This document shows, in pieces, positions 27,242 through 37,566 of a stretch of 64,000 nucleotides of DNA (position 1 is its first letter; the number at the start of each line of letters is the position of its first letter). Made by a program: the position numbers and the translations under genes. Below the pieces are notes generated by a model. It saw only the letters and a program-made list of their open reading frames with translations, had not been told where the DNA came from and did no database searches. Where the stretch lies: NCBI RefSeq assembly GCF_000212735.1, contig NC_015510.1, positions 2,568,315 through 2,632,314 on the forward strand, given 5' to 3'. Source of the stretch: Haliscomenobacter hydrossis DSM 1100 (GTDB taxonomy: Bacteria; Bacteroidota; Bacteroidia; Chitinophagales; Saprospiraceae).

Positions 27242-30200
27242 GTGCAAAAAAACATCAAAAATCTAACACTCTGGGGTATTGTTGTTCTGTTTGGGATGCA
27301 CGGTTGCACCATGCAGGACGATGACCAAAAAGCCAATCTGCACACCATTAAGTGGGTGAAAGCCAATCCCCATGTAGTACCTGGTGACTCCGTAGCTAGT
27401 CCAGTAAAAAGAAAAGTAAATAGCACAACCAACGCGGTGATCAAAGCAGGGGCACCCCAGGTCATCCCCAGCAACCTGAATATTTTACCCGTAGTACATC
27501 CCAGCCCTATCCCGGTCAATGAAGCAACGTTGATCAAAGTCCAGGCAGGCAAAAATGGTTTCACAAAACCAAGTTCATTTTTGGCTAAAGGCCAGCGTGT
27601 GCCAGTAGGTATACCTGAAATTGTTTTGGCAAAAGATCGAGTAGGCAAAGACCAAAACCCCTATAATTTCAGCGCATTTGGCAAGTTGCAAGGCTTGAAG
27701 CACAACGTGATCAGCTGCATTGCGCAAGATGCTAAAGGTAATTTGTGGATTGGGAGCTTAGGCGGAGGGGTATGCAGATACGATGGAAAATATTTTACTC
27801 ATTATACCGAAAAAGAAGGGCTGAACAGCAATAATGTGACCTGTATTCTGGTAGACAAACAGGGGAATCTGTGGTTTGGTACCGATGGTGCCGGCGTAGC
27901 CAAATACGACGGAAAATATTTCATCCATTTTACAGAAGAGGACGGATTACCGAGCAATAATGTCTCTGCCATTTGTGAAGACCAACAAAGGAACATCTGG
28001 TTGGGTAGTGTAGACCAAGGCGTCACCAGATTCCAGGGGAATAAGTTTACCCACTACACTAAAAAGCAAGGCCTGAGTAGTGATCGAATTTTATCCATTT
28101 TTGCGGACAGCAAAAACAATGTCTGGTTTGGCACCGATGATGGAGGGGTCTCTAAATTTGATGGAACCAGTTTCATCCATTTTACTCCAAAAGAAGGTTT
28201 GATGCACAGCGATGTTTCTGCAATTTCCGAAGACAAGGAGGGGAATATCTGGTTGGGTACAGAATTGGGGGCGAGCCGATACGATGGTAAATCGTTCTAC
28301 AATTATTCAGATAAAACAGGGTTTAATCGCGTCCCCGTTTCAAGCATCATGGTTGATCATTATGGTGACATTTGGTTTGGTACATTAGGTAAGGGTGCGA
28401 CCAAATACGATGGTCAAACATTTAAGCATTTCGCTGAGGATTCAGGAATCAATTACAGCGGAGTTTTGTGCATTTTTGAAGACAAAGCAGGTAACATTTG
28501 GCTGGGCACAGATGGCGGTGGAATAAGTAAATACAACGGGAATATTTTTACCCACCTCACCCAAAAAGAGGGACTGAGCAGCAACGAAGTTTTTAGCACC
28601 ATCGAAGACAATCGAGGCACTTTGTGGTTTGGCACTCAAGGTGGAGGAGCTTTAAAGATTGATGGCAGACATTTTTATCTTTACAATGAAGCAATCGGCC
28701 TGAGTAATAACTTTATCTACTCGATCATAAATGATCAACAAGGAAATTTGTGGTTCGGCACCAATGGAAGTGGAACATCAAGGTATGATGGCCAATACTT
28801 TACCAACTTTAGCCAAAAAGAGGGCTTGAGCAGCAATCATGTATTGTGCATGTTGGAGGATAAACGAGGAAACATCTGGTTTGGCACGCGCGAAGGGGGG
28901 GCCACCAAATACGACGGCCAATATTTCACCCATTTCAGCGAAAAAGAAGGATTGAGCAGCAACACCATTTTTTCTTTGTTAGAAGACAATCGTGGAAACA
29001 TCTGGTTTGGTACCCAAGGCGGAGGCGTTTCCAAATACGACGGCAAAAATTTCACCCATTACCGCGAAGAAAATGGGTTAAGCCACAATGATGTAACCTC
29101 TATTTTACAGGACACCAAAGGCAATCTCTGGTTCGGCACTTTAGCGGGTGGTTTAAACCGTTTTGATGGCCAATATTTCACCCATTTCACCGAAAAAGAA
29201 GGCCTGAGCAACAACGCCGTGCTCTCTCTTTTACAAGACAAAAAAGGCAATTTGTGGGTCGGCACTCGTTTTGGGCTTTCCAAAATGGCCAGCACCACGT
29301 TGGCTTCCATCAGCGCAAAGTCTGCAATTGAACTTACTCCGTCCAGTGTGCTTTTCAAAAATTACAGCTATGAAGATGGCTTTTTAGGCATCGGTTGTTG
29401 GCGCAACAGTTTATTCGAAGCCAAAAATGGCGACATCTACATTGGTGCCAACGATCGGCTAACCATTTATCATCCCGGTGGGGAATCCCTCCAGGCTACC
29501 AAGCCCAACATCAGCCTGATGGGCATTTCTTTTCACAATGAAAACATCCCCTGGCCGGCTTTATTACAAAAACAAGACAGTTCCTTCGTGCTCGGCAATG
29601 GCGTAAAAGTGGGTGATTTTCGTTTCTCAGGCTTATCAGACTGGAATAGATTGCCCCAAAATCTTAGCTTGAAACACAACAACAATAACCTCAGTTTCAC
29701 CTTTGTAGCAAGCACCCAGCAACAACCCGAAAAAGTAAAATACCAATATAAACTGGAAGGATTTGATGCCACCTGGAGCTCACTCAACATCAAAAATGAA
29801 GCCTCGTATGGCAACTTGCCTATCGGCGACTATACCTTCAGGGCCAAAGCCTTGAGCAGCATGGGAACCTGGAGCGATGAACTGGTTTATTCCTTCAGCA
29901 TTCGTCCCCCTTGGTGGAAAACCTGGTGGATGTACACGTTGTATGCCGCCCTGATCATGGGTATTTTGTATTGGTTCCGCCGACAAGAACAACAACGGCA
30001 AGCCCAACAATTGCTCCTGGAACGCCAAAAAACCGAGCAAGAACAAAAAGTGAATGAGCAACTGCGCCGGGTGGATGCCCTCAAAGACCAGTTTTTGGCC
30101 AATACTTCGCATGAATTGCGCACACCCTTGCAGGGCATCATCGGCCTTTCTGAATCCCTGATTGAAAGAGTGCAGGAGCGAGACCAGCAAGAAGATTTGA

Positions 30201-32140
30201 GCATGATCATTTCTTCCAGTCGCCGCCTGAACAGTTTGGTCAACGACATCCTCGATTTTTCCAAACTGAAAAATCAGGAAATCGAGTTGGCCACCAAACC
30301 CGTTAACCTCTATGCCTTAACCGACGTGGTGTTGCGCAATTTAGCCCCACTGGTCCAAGGAAAAAAATTCAGCATCATCAATGCGGTTCCCAACGACTTA
30401 CCTGCCGCCTGGGCCGATGAAAATCGTTTGCAACAAATTCTCTACAACCTGGTGGGCAATGCCATCAAATTTACCGAAACGGGTCAGATTGTGGTCAATG
30501 CCCTCCGGGAAAAAACTTCCGATGTACTTACCATCTCCGTAAAAGATACCGGAATAGGCATCCCCGCAGACAAACAAGAGGTCATTTTTAAAGAGTTTGA
30601 ACAAGGAGATGGTTCCATTGCGCGCAGTTTTGCCGGCACTGGCTTGGGCTTGTCGGTCTCCAAACGTTTGGTCGAATTACACGGGGGAAAAATGTGGCTG
30701 GAATCCGTAGTGGGCAGCGGTTCTACTTTTTTCTTCACCCTGCCCCTGGCTTCGACGGAAGCATCCGCAGGTGTTTCCGAAACCACCAACCAGATGCCTG
30801 CACCCTTGTCCAGTGTAAAAAGTTGGGCCATGGAAACCAATGGAAACCCAAATAAAACCGAACTTGAACTAAAAAACAACGCCTTATCGGACTCAGAAAA
30901 GGTACACATCCTGATCGTTGATGACGAAGTGGTCAACCAACAGGTGCTCAAAAATTTTCTCAACAAAGCGATATACCGCATTACTCAAGTATTAAGCGGG
31001 GAAGAAGCCCTGCAAGTGTTGGATGATGATGATACCATCGACCTGGTGCTCCTCGATGTGATGATGCCCCGCATGTCCGGATACGAAGTTTGTCAAAAAA
31101 TCAGGGAAAAACACCTCCCCAGCGAGCTCCCGGTACTCATGATCACTGCCAAAAACCAGGTCTCTGACCTCGTGACCGGACTCAATACAGGTGCCAATGA
31201 TTACATCGCCAAACCATTTTCCAAAGACGAGTTTTTGGCTCGACTCAATATGCACCTCAGCCTGCACAAAATCAACGCGGCTTCCAATCGCTTTGTCCCC
31301 AATGAGTTTATCCGTTCCCTCGGTCATGAAAGCATCACCGATGTGCGTTTGGGCGATCACGTAGAGCAGGTGGTAACGGTCCTTTTTGCCGACATCCGTG
31401 ATTACACCGGACTGGCAGAATCAATGACCCCGGCAGAAAATTTCAAATTTGTATCTGCTTACAACCAACGAATGGGCCCGCTGGTACAAAAACACCGGGG
31501 CTTCGTCAATCAATACCTCGGAGATGGGATTATGGCCATTTTCACCAGCAGCCCTGAGGATGCCCTGCGTGCAGCAGTTGCCATTCAAAAAGAGCTGAGC
31601 AGCTACAATGAGCAAAGACGGGAGAAAGGCCGACAAACCATCGAAGTAGGCATCGGTCTGCATACTGGCTCACTGATCATGGGCATCATCGGCGACCAAA
31701 AACGTATGGATGCCGCTACCGTATCTGATACCGTGAATACGGCCTCCCGTATGGAAGGGCTCACCAAATTTTATGGCACCCGCATCTTGTTGAGCGAATT
31801 CAGTTTAAAATTGATTGAAAATAAAGCAGATTTTAACTTCCGCTACCTGGGCAAAGTACAAGTCAAGGGAAAAAAGGCATTTACCGACATCTACGAATGT
31901 TTTGATGGAGATGCCGATGTAGCATTTAGCAATAAGAAACAAACGCTAACAGTTTTTGAACAAGGGCTTTACGCCTATTTTAATAAAGACTTTGACGACA
32001 CCATGAGCTCCTTAACTCAAGTATTGTCAATTAACCCACACGATGCACCCGCACAGTGGTTTTTGGAAAAAGCGCAGCGCTATGCCCAGTCAGGTACCCC
32101 TGAAAATTGGGAGGGCGTTGAATTTATGAAAGAAAAATAA
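27242..32140 (+). CDS. Hybrid sensor: Reg_prop propeller, Y_Y_Y, histidine kinase, receiver and class III nucleotide cyclase
   Basis: A 1632-aa one-protein signalling system. A GTG start (27242) is chosen because it gives a lipoprotein-like signal with MHGC and Cys22. Residues ~145-690 hold 13 Reg_prop repeats of about 42 aa (GNLWFGT...YDGKxFTHFTEKEGLSSN), followed by a Y_Y_Y domain (~790-885) and one membrane segment (~895-915). Inside the cell come HisKA with His957 (SHELRTPL), HATPase_c (NLVGNAIKFT, DTGIGIP, GTGLGLS), a receiver with Asp1272 (LLDVMMP), and a class III adenylate/guanylate cyclase domain with metal-binding Asp1384 and Asp1428 and VNTASR. The AraC output domain usual in Bacteroidota hybrid sensors is missing; the cyclase takes its place. 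It lies 130 bases upstream of the caspase operon on the same strand. Confidence 0.92.
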   Translation: MQKNIKNLTLWGIVVLFGMHGCTMQDDDQKANLHTIKWVKANPHVVPGDSVASPVKRKVNSTTNAVIKAGAPQVIPSNLNILPVVHPSPIPVNEATLIKVQAGKNGFTKPSSFLAKGQRVPVGIPEIVLAKDRVGKDQNPYNFSAFGKLQGLKHNVISCIAQDAKGNLWIGSLGGGVCRYDGKYFTHYTEKEGLNSNNVTCILVDKQGNLWFGTDGAGVAKYDGKYFIHFTEEDGLPSNNVSAICEDQQRNIWLGSVDQGVTRFQGNKFTHYTKKQGLSSDRILSIFADSKNNVWFGTDDGGVSKFDGTSFIHFTPKEGLMHSDVSAISEDKEGNIWLGTELGASRYDGKSFYNYSDKTGFNRVPVSSIMVDHYGDIWFGTLGKGATKYDGQTFKHFAEDSGINYSGVLCIFEDKAGNIWLGTDGGGISKYNGNIFTHLTQKEGLSSNEVFSTIEDNRGTLWFGTQGGGALKIDGRHFYLYNEAIGLSNNFIYSIINDQQGNLWFGTNGSGTSRYDGQYFTNFSQKEGLSSNHVLCMLEDKRGNIWFGTREGGATKYDGQYFTHFSEKEGLSSNTIFSLLEDNRGNIWFGTQGGGVSKYDGKNFTHYREENGLSHNDVTSILQDTKGNLWFGTLAGGLNRFDGQYFTHFTEKEGLSNNAVLSLLQDKKGNLWVGTRFGLSKMASTTLASISAKSAIELTPSSVLFKNYSYEDGFLGIGCWRNSLFEAKNGDIYIGANDRLTIYHPGGESLQATKPNISLMGISFHNENIPWPALLQKQDSSFVLGNGVKVGDFRFSGLSDWNRLPQNLSLKHNNNNLSFTFVASTQQQPEKVKYQYKLEGFDATWSSLNIKNEASYGNLPIGDYTFRAKALSSMGTWSDELVYSFSIRPPWWKTWWMYTLYAALIMGILYWFRRQEQQRQAQQLLLERQKTEQEQKVNEQLRRVDALKDQFLANTSHELRTPLQGIIGLSESLIERVQERDQQEDLSMIISSSRRLNSLVNDILDFSKLKNQEIELATKPVNLYALTDVVLRNLAPLVQGKKFSIINAVPNDLPAAWADENRLQQILYNLVGNAIKFTETGQIVVNALREKTSDVLTISVKDTGIGIPADKQEVIFKEFEQGDGSIARSFAGTGLGLSVSKRLVELHGGKMWLESVVGSGSTFFFTLPLASTEASAGVSETTNQMPAPLSSVKSWAMETNGNPNKTELELKNNALSDSEKVHILIVDDEVVNQQVLKNFLNKAIYRITQVLSGEEALQVLDDDDTIDLVLLDVMMPRMSGYEVCQKIREKHLPSELPVLMITAKNQVSDLVTGLNTGANDYIAKPFSKDEFLARLNMHLSLHKINAASNRFVPNEFIRSLGHESITDVRLGDHVEQVVTVLFADIRDYTGLAESMTPAENFKFVSAYNQRMGPLVQKHRGFVNQYLGDGIMAIFTSSPEDALRAAVAIQKELSSYNEQRREKGRQTIEVGIGLHTGSLIMGIIGDQKRMDAATVSDTVNTASRMEGLTKFYGTRILLSEFSLKLIENKADFNFRYLGKVQVKGKKAFTDIYECFDGDADVAFSNKKQTLTVFEQGLYAYFNKDFDDTMSSLTQVLSINPHDAPAQWFLEKAQRYAQSGTPENWEGVEFMKEK
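27680..29280 (+). repeat. Thirteen tandem ~126-bp coding repeats (Reg_prop blades)
   Basis: Each unit encodes about 42 residues with the pattern LWFGTxGGG, KYDGKxFTHF and EKEGLSSN. Units 10-12 are nearly identical at the protein level, suggesting recent duplication. A further divergent blade probably follows (DIYIGANDR), which would make 14, i.e. two seven-bladed propellers. Confidence 0.9.
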
Positions 32141-32270
32141 GGGAGTCTTGCCCGGTATAAATTTTTGTAGTAATTTTTCACTTGTGTGGAAACTTTTTGA
32201 CCCGCTTGAGTACTTATGTTAGGTAGGCAGGCCGCTCGTTTGCCCCACACCTGAAACCAAATAGCCTGGT

Positions 32271-35200
32271 ATGAAAAAAATCACACTGCTCGCCTTATTG
32301 CTTGTACAAAATCTCGTTCTTCTTGCCCAAAAACCACAATTGGTGCCACCCATGGGGCATTCTTATATCGTTAGTGAAGTGGCCATTTCTCCCGACGGAA
32401 AATACGTCTTGACTGCCGGAGGCTACCCTGATAATACCGTTTTGCTTTGGACTGAAGGAGGGCAACTGCTGAAAATTCTTGACGGACATCAAAACAATGT
32501 TTCTGATGCAGAATTTTCAGCAGATGGCAAATACATATTCACCCTGGAATCGAAAACCAGGACACTCAACCTTTGGGACAATCAAGGAAAAAAGTTACGA
32601 AAACTTCCTGATTTAGATATTTTGGCCGTTTGCTTCTCTACGGATAGCCAGCATGTATTGGGTGGTGATTTTGATGGAAATATCAAACGTTTCGACCTCA
32701 ACGGAAAGCTTGTTCAAACCATCAAAGCAAGTGACCGTGAAATCAATAAGGTGATTTGTTCCAAAGATGGCCGATACCTTGCAGCAGGAGACTATGGGGG
32801 CATTATTCGAATCTTTAACCAAGCAGGAGAACTGCTCAATACGCTGGATGGACACGGTCAATACGCCATCAATGCGCTTGCTTTTTCGCCAGACGGGCAA
32901 AAAATCCTCTCCGGGGGGTACAATTATAAAGTTAGGCTCTGGGATTGGCGGAACAACAAGGTCATCAAGGAAATAGATCAACACCGTACCGTAATCAGTA
33001 CTGTTGCTTTCTCCCCAGATGGCGCATATCTAGCCACTGCGGGATCGAGTGAGAATGATGTTTTCCTTTGGGATAAGCAGGGTAATCTTTTGCAGAAATT
33101 TCAGGAAGATCGCATCAACGATCTGGATTTTACACCTGACGGAAAGGCCCTGTTGATGGCTCCCTGGAGCAAGAGTGCCAAAAGTTACGATTTAAATGGA
33201 CAGCACATTAACAGTTATAGCAATGATGCTTCTCCTGTAACCAGCGTGGGCTTTTCACCCTTTGCGCCCGATTCCATATTCATCGTCACGGGTGGAAATG
33301 GTACACACATTCGGTTATGGGATGCGGTTTCAGGAGAAGTACAAGGTTTTCTGAATCAAAAAGATTTCAACACCCCCGTTGCTTTTAATCCCCAATATCC
33401 CAGTGTAATGCTTGCAGAATCCGGCGATTCACTTTATCACTACGACCTGTATAGCGACGAACACATTGCCATTGAAAAGTCCGCGCAGGTTAGTCATTCT
33501 TCCCTGGTTTACAATTTTGCCGGAGATCATTTTCTCATCAGCAATTTTTCAGGTGGAATACAACTCTGGAGAGAAGGCGACCAGGAATGGGAAGAAATAT
33601 GGGAAAATCAACTTGATTCCAATCAAGTGACCAGTTTAAACTTTTCTCCTGACGGGCAATATTTTTTGACGGCTACCAATCGGCACTGGGTACCGGAAGT
33701 CCTGAAAATCATCCCCGAAAAAAGGGATCAACCCTACAACCAGCAAGGCTTTCCCGCTGTATTGCGCCGGGTCGATGATTTTACAACCGTGCAACAATAT
33801 GGATCCAGTGCCGACAAGGCTGTTTTTTCCCCTGATGGAAAGTATGTCGCTACCAATGAAACTTACGGTTTAAGTGTATACAACCGACAAACAGCTCGGG
33901 AATTATTCCACATCAGCGACGCCGGCAATGGGGTATTTGAGATAGCTACTTGCCTTGCTTTTTCACCAAACAGTCAAAGCGTTGTGGTGGGATTTACTTC
34001 CAACGTAATCCGTCAATACAACTTACAAGGCAAACTCATCCGCCAGTATGAGGGCCATTTAAGTGCCATTCGCGCTGTATCTTTTTCTCCTTCCGGGCAA
34101 TTTCTGATTTCGGGCAGCAATGACAATACAGCCAAAATCTGGAATACCCAGACCGCTGCGGAAATGGCTACGCTAATGGCGGTGGGTAAAGAAGACTGGC
34201 TGGTCACCACCCCTGAAGGGCTGTTTGACGCCTCGGAAGGGGCTATGGAACACTTGTATTACGTAGCTGGTATAGAAGTCATTGCCCTTGACCAATTGAA
34301 AGACCGGTATTACGAACCCGGTTTGCTGGCTAAAGTGATGGGCTTCGCCGAAGGCCCCATCCGTAAAGTAAGCGACCTGGACAATCAAGAATTGGCCCTT
34401 TACCCGGATTTGGTTGAGGCAAAGCTTTTAGACGATCAAATCAGCGTACAACTCACCAAACGCAGCGGTGGAATCGGCCCCGTAAGTCTTATATTAGACG
34501 ATGACATTGAAATAGCTACCGATGTCAACCCTGAACGAAAAGCCAACTTTACCATCAATCTGCAACAATACGCCAAACATTTTATTCCTGGCGAGATAAA
34601 CAAACTGTCACTGGTCTTTTTTAATGCAGATAAATGGCTGCCCAGTCCTCCACATCACATCAATTACGTGCCCGGTTCAAAAGGCAAAGACACCCCCAAT
34701 CTTATCTCGCTCAATGATCGATCTGATCAGGCCATTTCGAATACGCTTTACGCGCTGGTTGTAGGGACTTCTGATTACAAAGGCACCCAATTGGATCTTA
34801 AATTTCCAGACTTGGATGCTGCAGCCTACAAAGACATGCTCCAAATTTCCGCTGCTGGCTTGTTTGGCAATCGGATGCAAATTAAGTTGTTGTCCACAGC
34901 TAAAGGCAATACCCGGCCAAGCAAAACCGCCATTCGGGCTGCCTTGATGGAATTTGCAGCCAAGGCAGAGCCTAAAGATGTATTGATCGTTTATTTTTCT
35001 GGTCATGGTGCCACCTGGCCTGAAAATGACCCCAGCAGTCAGTTTTATTTTCTGAGCATTGACAACGAAAACTTCGATTTAGCCAATCCGGTTAACCGGC
35101 AATTGGCTCTCGCTCAGGATTCGTTGCAAGCCTGGATTCGGAGCGTAAAAGCCCGCAAGAGGATTCTTATTCTGGATGCTTGTAACTCAGGAGAAGTGGT

Positions 35201-35903
35201 CAAACAGCTGGATCTGGGCGCTAAAGGATCTACCTTGAATACAGATCAGCGCAGGGCATTGGAACGCATGAAAGACCGGGGCGGTTTTTTTGTTCTGGCG
35301 GGTAGTGCCGCAGACATGAAAAGCTATGAGGATCCTCGTTTTGGGCATGGCTTGCTGACTTACAGCCTTTTAAACAATATGCCCAAGGTGGCGGCAGGTG
35401 ACAAAAACAACTACATTGATGTGGGGAAACTGTTTCAGGAAGTGCGGGATGACGTACCCAAATTGGCCGCTGCATTGAATAAAATCCAGGAACCCAAACT
35501 CATTGGTATGGAGGATTTCAGTATTGGCATCATTAAAAACGATACCAAGTACAAACTGCCTACGGCAAAAAAAATCATCATCAGTTCCGATTTTTCCAAT
35601 AAAAAAAGATTGGATCCCCTCAAATTTAAAGCAGAATTCAACTCCCAATTGGAGGCCATGCTGGCCAACCCGGAATTGCCTTTTGCCTATTACCCCACCG
35701 ACAAAGCGCAGGGCCTGCACTATTTCATCAACGGAGAATATGAGGTAATTGCCACCACCGCAAAAGTGACCGCTTACCTCTACAAAAGTGACCAAGAAAA
35801 CGAACTCGAAACCTTTAACGTGGAAGGCAGCAGCACCAATGTAAAAGCACTGGTAGAACAAGTCCTTGTCAAAGTGAAGGAAGCACTTGCCAAACTAAAA
35901 TAA
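32271..35903 (+). CDS. Exported WD40-repeat protein with C-terminal caspase-like (C14) protease domain
   Basis: A 1210-aa protein with a signal peptide (MKKITLLALLL... ending LLAQ). I count 14 WD40-type blades (about residues 20-640; SPDGKYVLTAG, LLWD and similar), enough for two seven-bladed propellers. A linker with TTPEGLFDASEG and an Ig-like region (~730-800) follow. The caspase-like domain (~820-1050) starts LYALVVGTSDYKG and has the catalytic dyad His912 (FSGHG) and Cys971 (DACNSG). A ~150-residue C-terminal domain follows. WD40-metacaspase fusions are known, usually cytosolic; the clear signal peptide here points to the periplasm or outside. It is the first gene of a tight operon (gaps 5 and 20 bases). 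Target and trigger are unknown. Confidence 0.92.
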   Translation: MKKITLLALLLVQNLVLLAQKPQLVPPMGHSYIVSEVAISPDGKYVLTAGGYPDNTVLLWTEGGQLLKILDGHQNNVSDAEFSADGKYIFTLESKTRTLNLWDNQGKKLRKLPDLDILAVCFSTDSQHVLGGDFDGNIKRFDLNGKLVQTIKASDREINKVICSKDGRYLAAGDYGGIIRIFNQAGELLNTLDGHGQYAINALAFSPDGQKILSGGYNYKVRLWDWRNNKVIKEIDQHRTVISTVAFSPDGAYLATAGSSENDVFLWDKQGNLLQKFQEDRINDLDFTPDGKALLMAPWSKSAKSYDLNGQHINSYSNDASPVTSVGFSPFAPDSIFIVTGGNGTHIRLWDAVSGEVQGFLNQKDFNTPVAFNPQYPSVMLAESGDSLYHYDLYSDEHIAIEKSAQVSHSSLVYNFAGDHFLISNFSGGIQLWREGDQEWEEIWENQLDSNQVTSLNFSPDGQYFLTATNRHWVPEVLKIIPEKRDQPYNQQGFPAVLRRVDDFTTVQQYGSSADKAVFSPDGKYVATNETYGLSVYNRQTARELFHISDAGNGVFEIATCLAFSPNSQSVVVGFTSNVIRQYNLQGKLIRQYEGHLSAIRAVSFSPSGQFLISGSNDNTAKIWNTQTAAEMATLMAVGKEDWLVTTPEGLFDASEGAMEHLYYVAGIEVIALDQLKDRYYEPGLLAKVMGFAEGPIRKVSDLDNQELALYPDLVEAKLLDDQISVQLTKRSGGIGPVSLILDDDIEIATDVNPERKANFTINLQQYAKHFIPGEINKLSLVFFNADKWLPSPPHHINYVPGSKGKDTPNLISLNDRSDQAISNTLYALVVGTSDYKGTQLDLKFPDLDAAAYKDMLQISAAGLFGNRMQIKLLSTAKGNTRPSKTAIRAALMEFAAKAEPKDVLIVYFSGHGATWPENDPSSQFYFLSIDNENFDLANPVNRQLALAQDSLQAWIRSVKARKRILILDACNSGEVVKQLDLGAKGSTLNTDQRRALERMKDRGGFFVLAGSAADMKSYEDPRFGHGLLTYSLLNNMPKVAAGDKNNYIDVGKLFQEVRDDVPKLAAALNKIQEPKLIGMEDFSIGIIKNDTKYKLPTAKKIIISSDFSNKKRLDPLKFKAEFNSQLEAMLANPELPFAYYPTDKAQGLHYFINGEYEVIATTAKVTAYLYKSDQENELETFNVEGSSTNVKALVEQVLVKVKEALAKLK

Positions 35904-35908
35904 AAACT

Positions 35909-37546
35909 ATGCCTAGAATCATCATCGTTTTTTGCTTCTTCTGCTTGATACAGCATTGTGTCGCAGCGCAGGAACGCAGCTTTGGCACCTTGCCACTTAT
36001 CAACAAACCGGGGATAGTTCTGGCCTCCTCGGGTTCCAAAAAAATCGACAGCGTTCAGTATCGCCGTGTTTTGAACATCTACAACCGCCTGGTACAGGCC
36101 CGGGGAGATTTTCGTTTTCCCGTGCCCAGTTTTAACCTGGTGGCAGAAGAGCGTCGGGTAGCGGGCATCGACTACGATCAACTCAATATTGTGCTGGAAG
36201 AAAAAGCCTTGGGGGTATGCAACAGCTTCGGCGCGGATGCCGATGCTGCCATTGCTTTTTTATTGGCGCATGAATTGACGCATTATTATGAAAAACACGC
36301 CTGGCGCAGTGGTTTCGCCGATGAAAACAAAGACCTGAAAATTTCCGTGGAAATGAACAAACTGGCCGATGATGCGGCCAATGAAACCGAAGCTGATTAC
36401 CTCGGCGGCTTTCTGGCTTATTCCGCCGGATATGGCCTGTTCCAGCGCGGAGCTGAAATCATCCAGGGCTTGTACAAGGCTTATGGACTCAAAAATGAAA
36501 TCGCAGGATATCCCAGTTTGAGCGACCGCCAGGCCCTGAGTCGGCGTACTGCAGAGCGGCTTGCCAATCTGGTTGACCTGTTTGAAATGGCCAATTTGCT
36601 TTCCGCCACTGGCAAACACAATCTCGCCTACGAATACTATCGCTACCTTTTGCTAGAGTACCAAAGCCGGGAAATTTACAACAACCTGGGCGTTACGGTA
36701 ACGCTGAGCACCATGGAAGAAATTGGAACGCAGAAGTACCGGTATCCGCTTGAAATGGATCTGGAAAGTTCGGCTCAAAAAGCAGCCATGTTAAGTCCCG
36801 GAGACCCCAGAGTTCAGGAAAAATTTCGTCAAGCCATTTTACACTTTGATGCGGCCATCAGCATGGATCCCAATTATGCCCCGGCCTACTTGAATAAAGC
36901 TACAGTTTATGCCTTAATGGGCGACCTGGTTCGGGCCCGCTTTTACGCCAATGTAGAAGCCAGACAAGCCAGTAAAACCGGAAATTATCCCAAAGTAGCC
37001 CAGGACATCGATGTACTCATGGGCATCATTGAAGCACGCAGCAACAATGTAAAAGGGGCTCAAGCTTTGTTCACCAAAGCCGACAAAGCGGGCAGCGCCC
37101 TGGCCAAAATCAACCTGCGCGTTTTGCTCAAACAGCCCCCTTTAAAAGAAATTCCTGCTGGCGGCCTGTGGCTTGACGCCGAAAAGATCGAAAACTTTAG
37201 TTTGGATGAGGTTGCCCGTGATTTGCGGGTTGATCCCAAAAAAACGATCATGGTCAAAAGTAGAATGGAGTTTTTGCAAACCCCGCCCATCGGCACTGCC
37301 TCTACCGTATTTGTTAACCTCGTAAACAACGATCAAAAAACCATTTTTCACCTGACGGAACCCGGCTATACCGGCAAAACCGCCCGTAAAATTGGCCTTG
37401 GAGATCCCCGCGCCAATGTGGTGAAGGTGTATGGAGAACCCGCGCGCAGCCTGGAAACTCCCCGTGGGCAAATCATGGTGTATCAAAACATCCTTTTCAT
37501 CATTGGAAAAGATGGCAAGCTCGAACGCTGGGCCAACTATCAATAG
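35909..37546 (+). CDS. Exported M48-type zinc metalloprotease with TPR-like repeats
   Basis: A 545-aa protein with a signal peptide (MPRIIIVFCFF... ending CVAAQ). The M48-like motif HELTH gives zinc ligands His121 and His125 with catalytic Glu122; a downstream ETEADYLGG supplies the likely third ligand (about Glu161). The region ~225-400 is helical with TPR-like units (AISMDPNYAPAYLNKATVYALMG spans two helices), and the last ~100 residues form a small beta-rich domain. The layout recalls BepA/YfgC-type periplasmic chaperone-proteases, but that is a comparison, not a proof of role. It starts 5 bases after the caspase-like gene and is followed after 20 bases by the FecR-like gene, so all three should be cotranscribed. 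Confidence 0.88.
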   Translation: MPRIIIVFCFFCLIQHCVAAQERSFGTLPLINKPGIVLASSGSKKIDSVQYRRVLNIYNRLVQARGDFRFPVPSFNLVAEERRVAGIDYDQLNIVLEEKALGVCNSFGADADAAIAFLLAHELTHYYEKHAWRSGFADENKDLKISVEMNKLADDAANETEADYLGGFLAYSAGYGLFQRGAEIIQGLYKAYGLKNEIAGYPSLSDRQALSRRTAERLANLVDLFEMANLLSATGKHNLAYEYYRYLLLEYQSREIYNNLGVTVTLSTMEEIGTQKYRYPLEMDLESSAQKAAMLSPGDPRVQEKFRQAILHFDAAISMDPNYAPAYLNKATVYALMGDLVRARFYANVEARQASKTGNYPKVAQDIDVLMGIIEARSNNVKGAQALFTKADKAGSALAKINLRVLLKQPPLKEIPAGGLWLDAEKIENFSLDEVARDLRVDPKKTIMVKSRMEFLQTPPIGTASTVFVNLVNNDQKTIFHLTEPGYTGKTARKIGLGDPRANVVKVYGEPARSLETPRGQIMVYQNILFIIGKDGKLERWANYQ

Positions 37547-37566
37547 ACTAACCAAAACTAATCTTT

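Noticed and set aside
27680-29280. ~126-bp tandem repeats considered as a non-coding satellite
   Set aside because: They are in frame and encode standard Reg_prop propeller blades.
30900-31900. C-terminal domain of the sensor considered as a GGDEF diguanylate cyclase
   Set aside because: There is no GGDEF motif; the FADIRDYTGLAE start, GDGIMAIF and VNTASR motifs belong to class III adenylate/guanylate cyclases.
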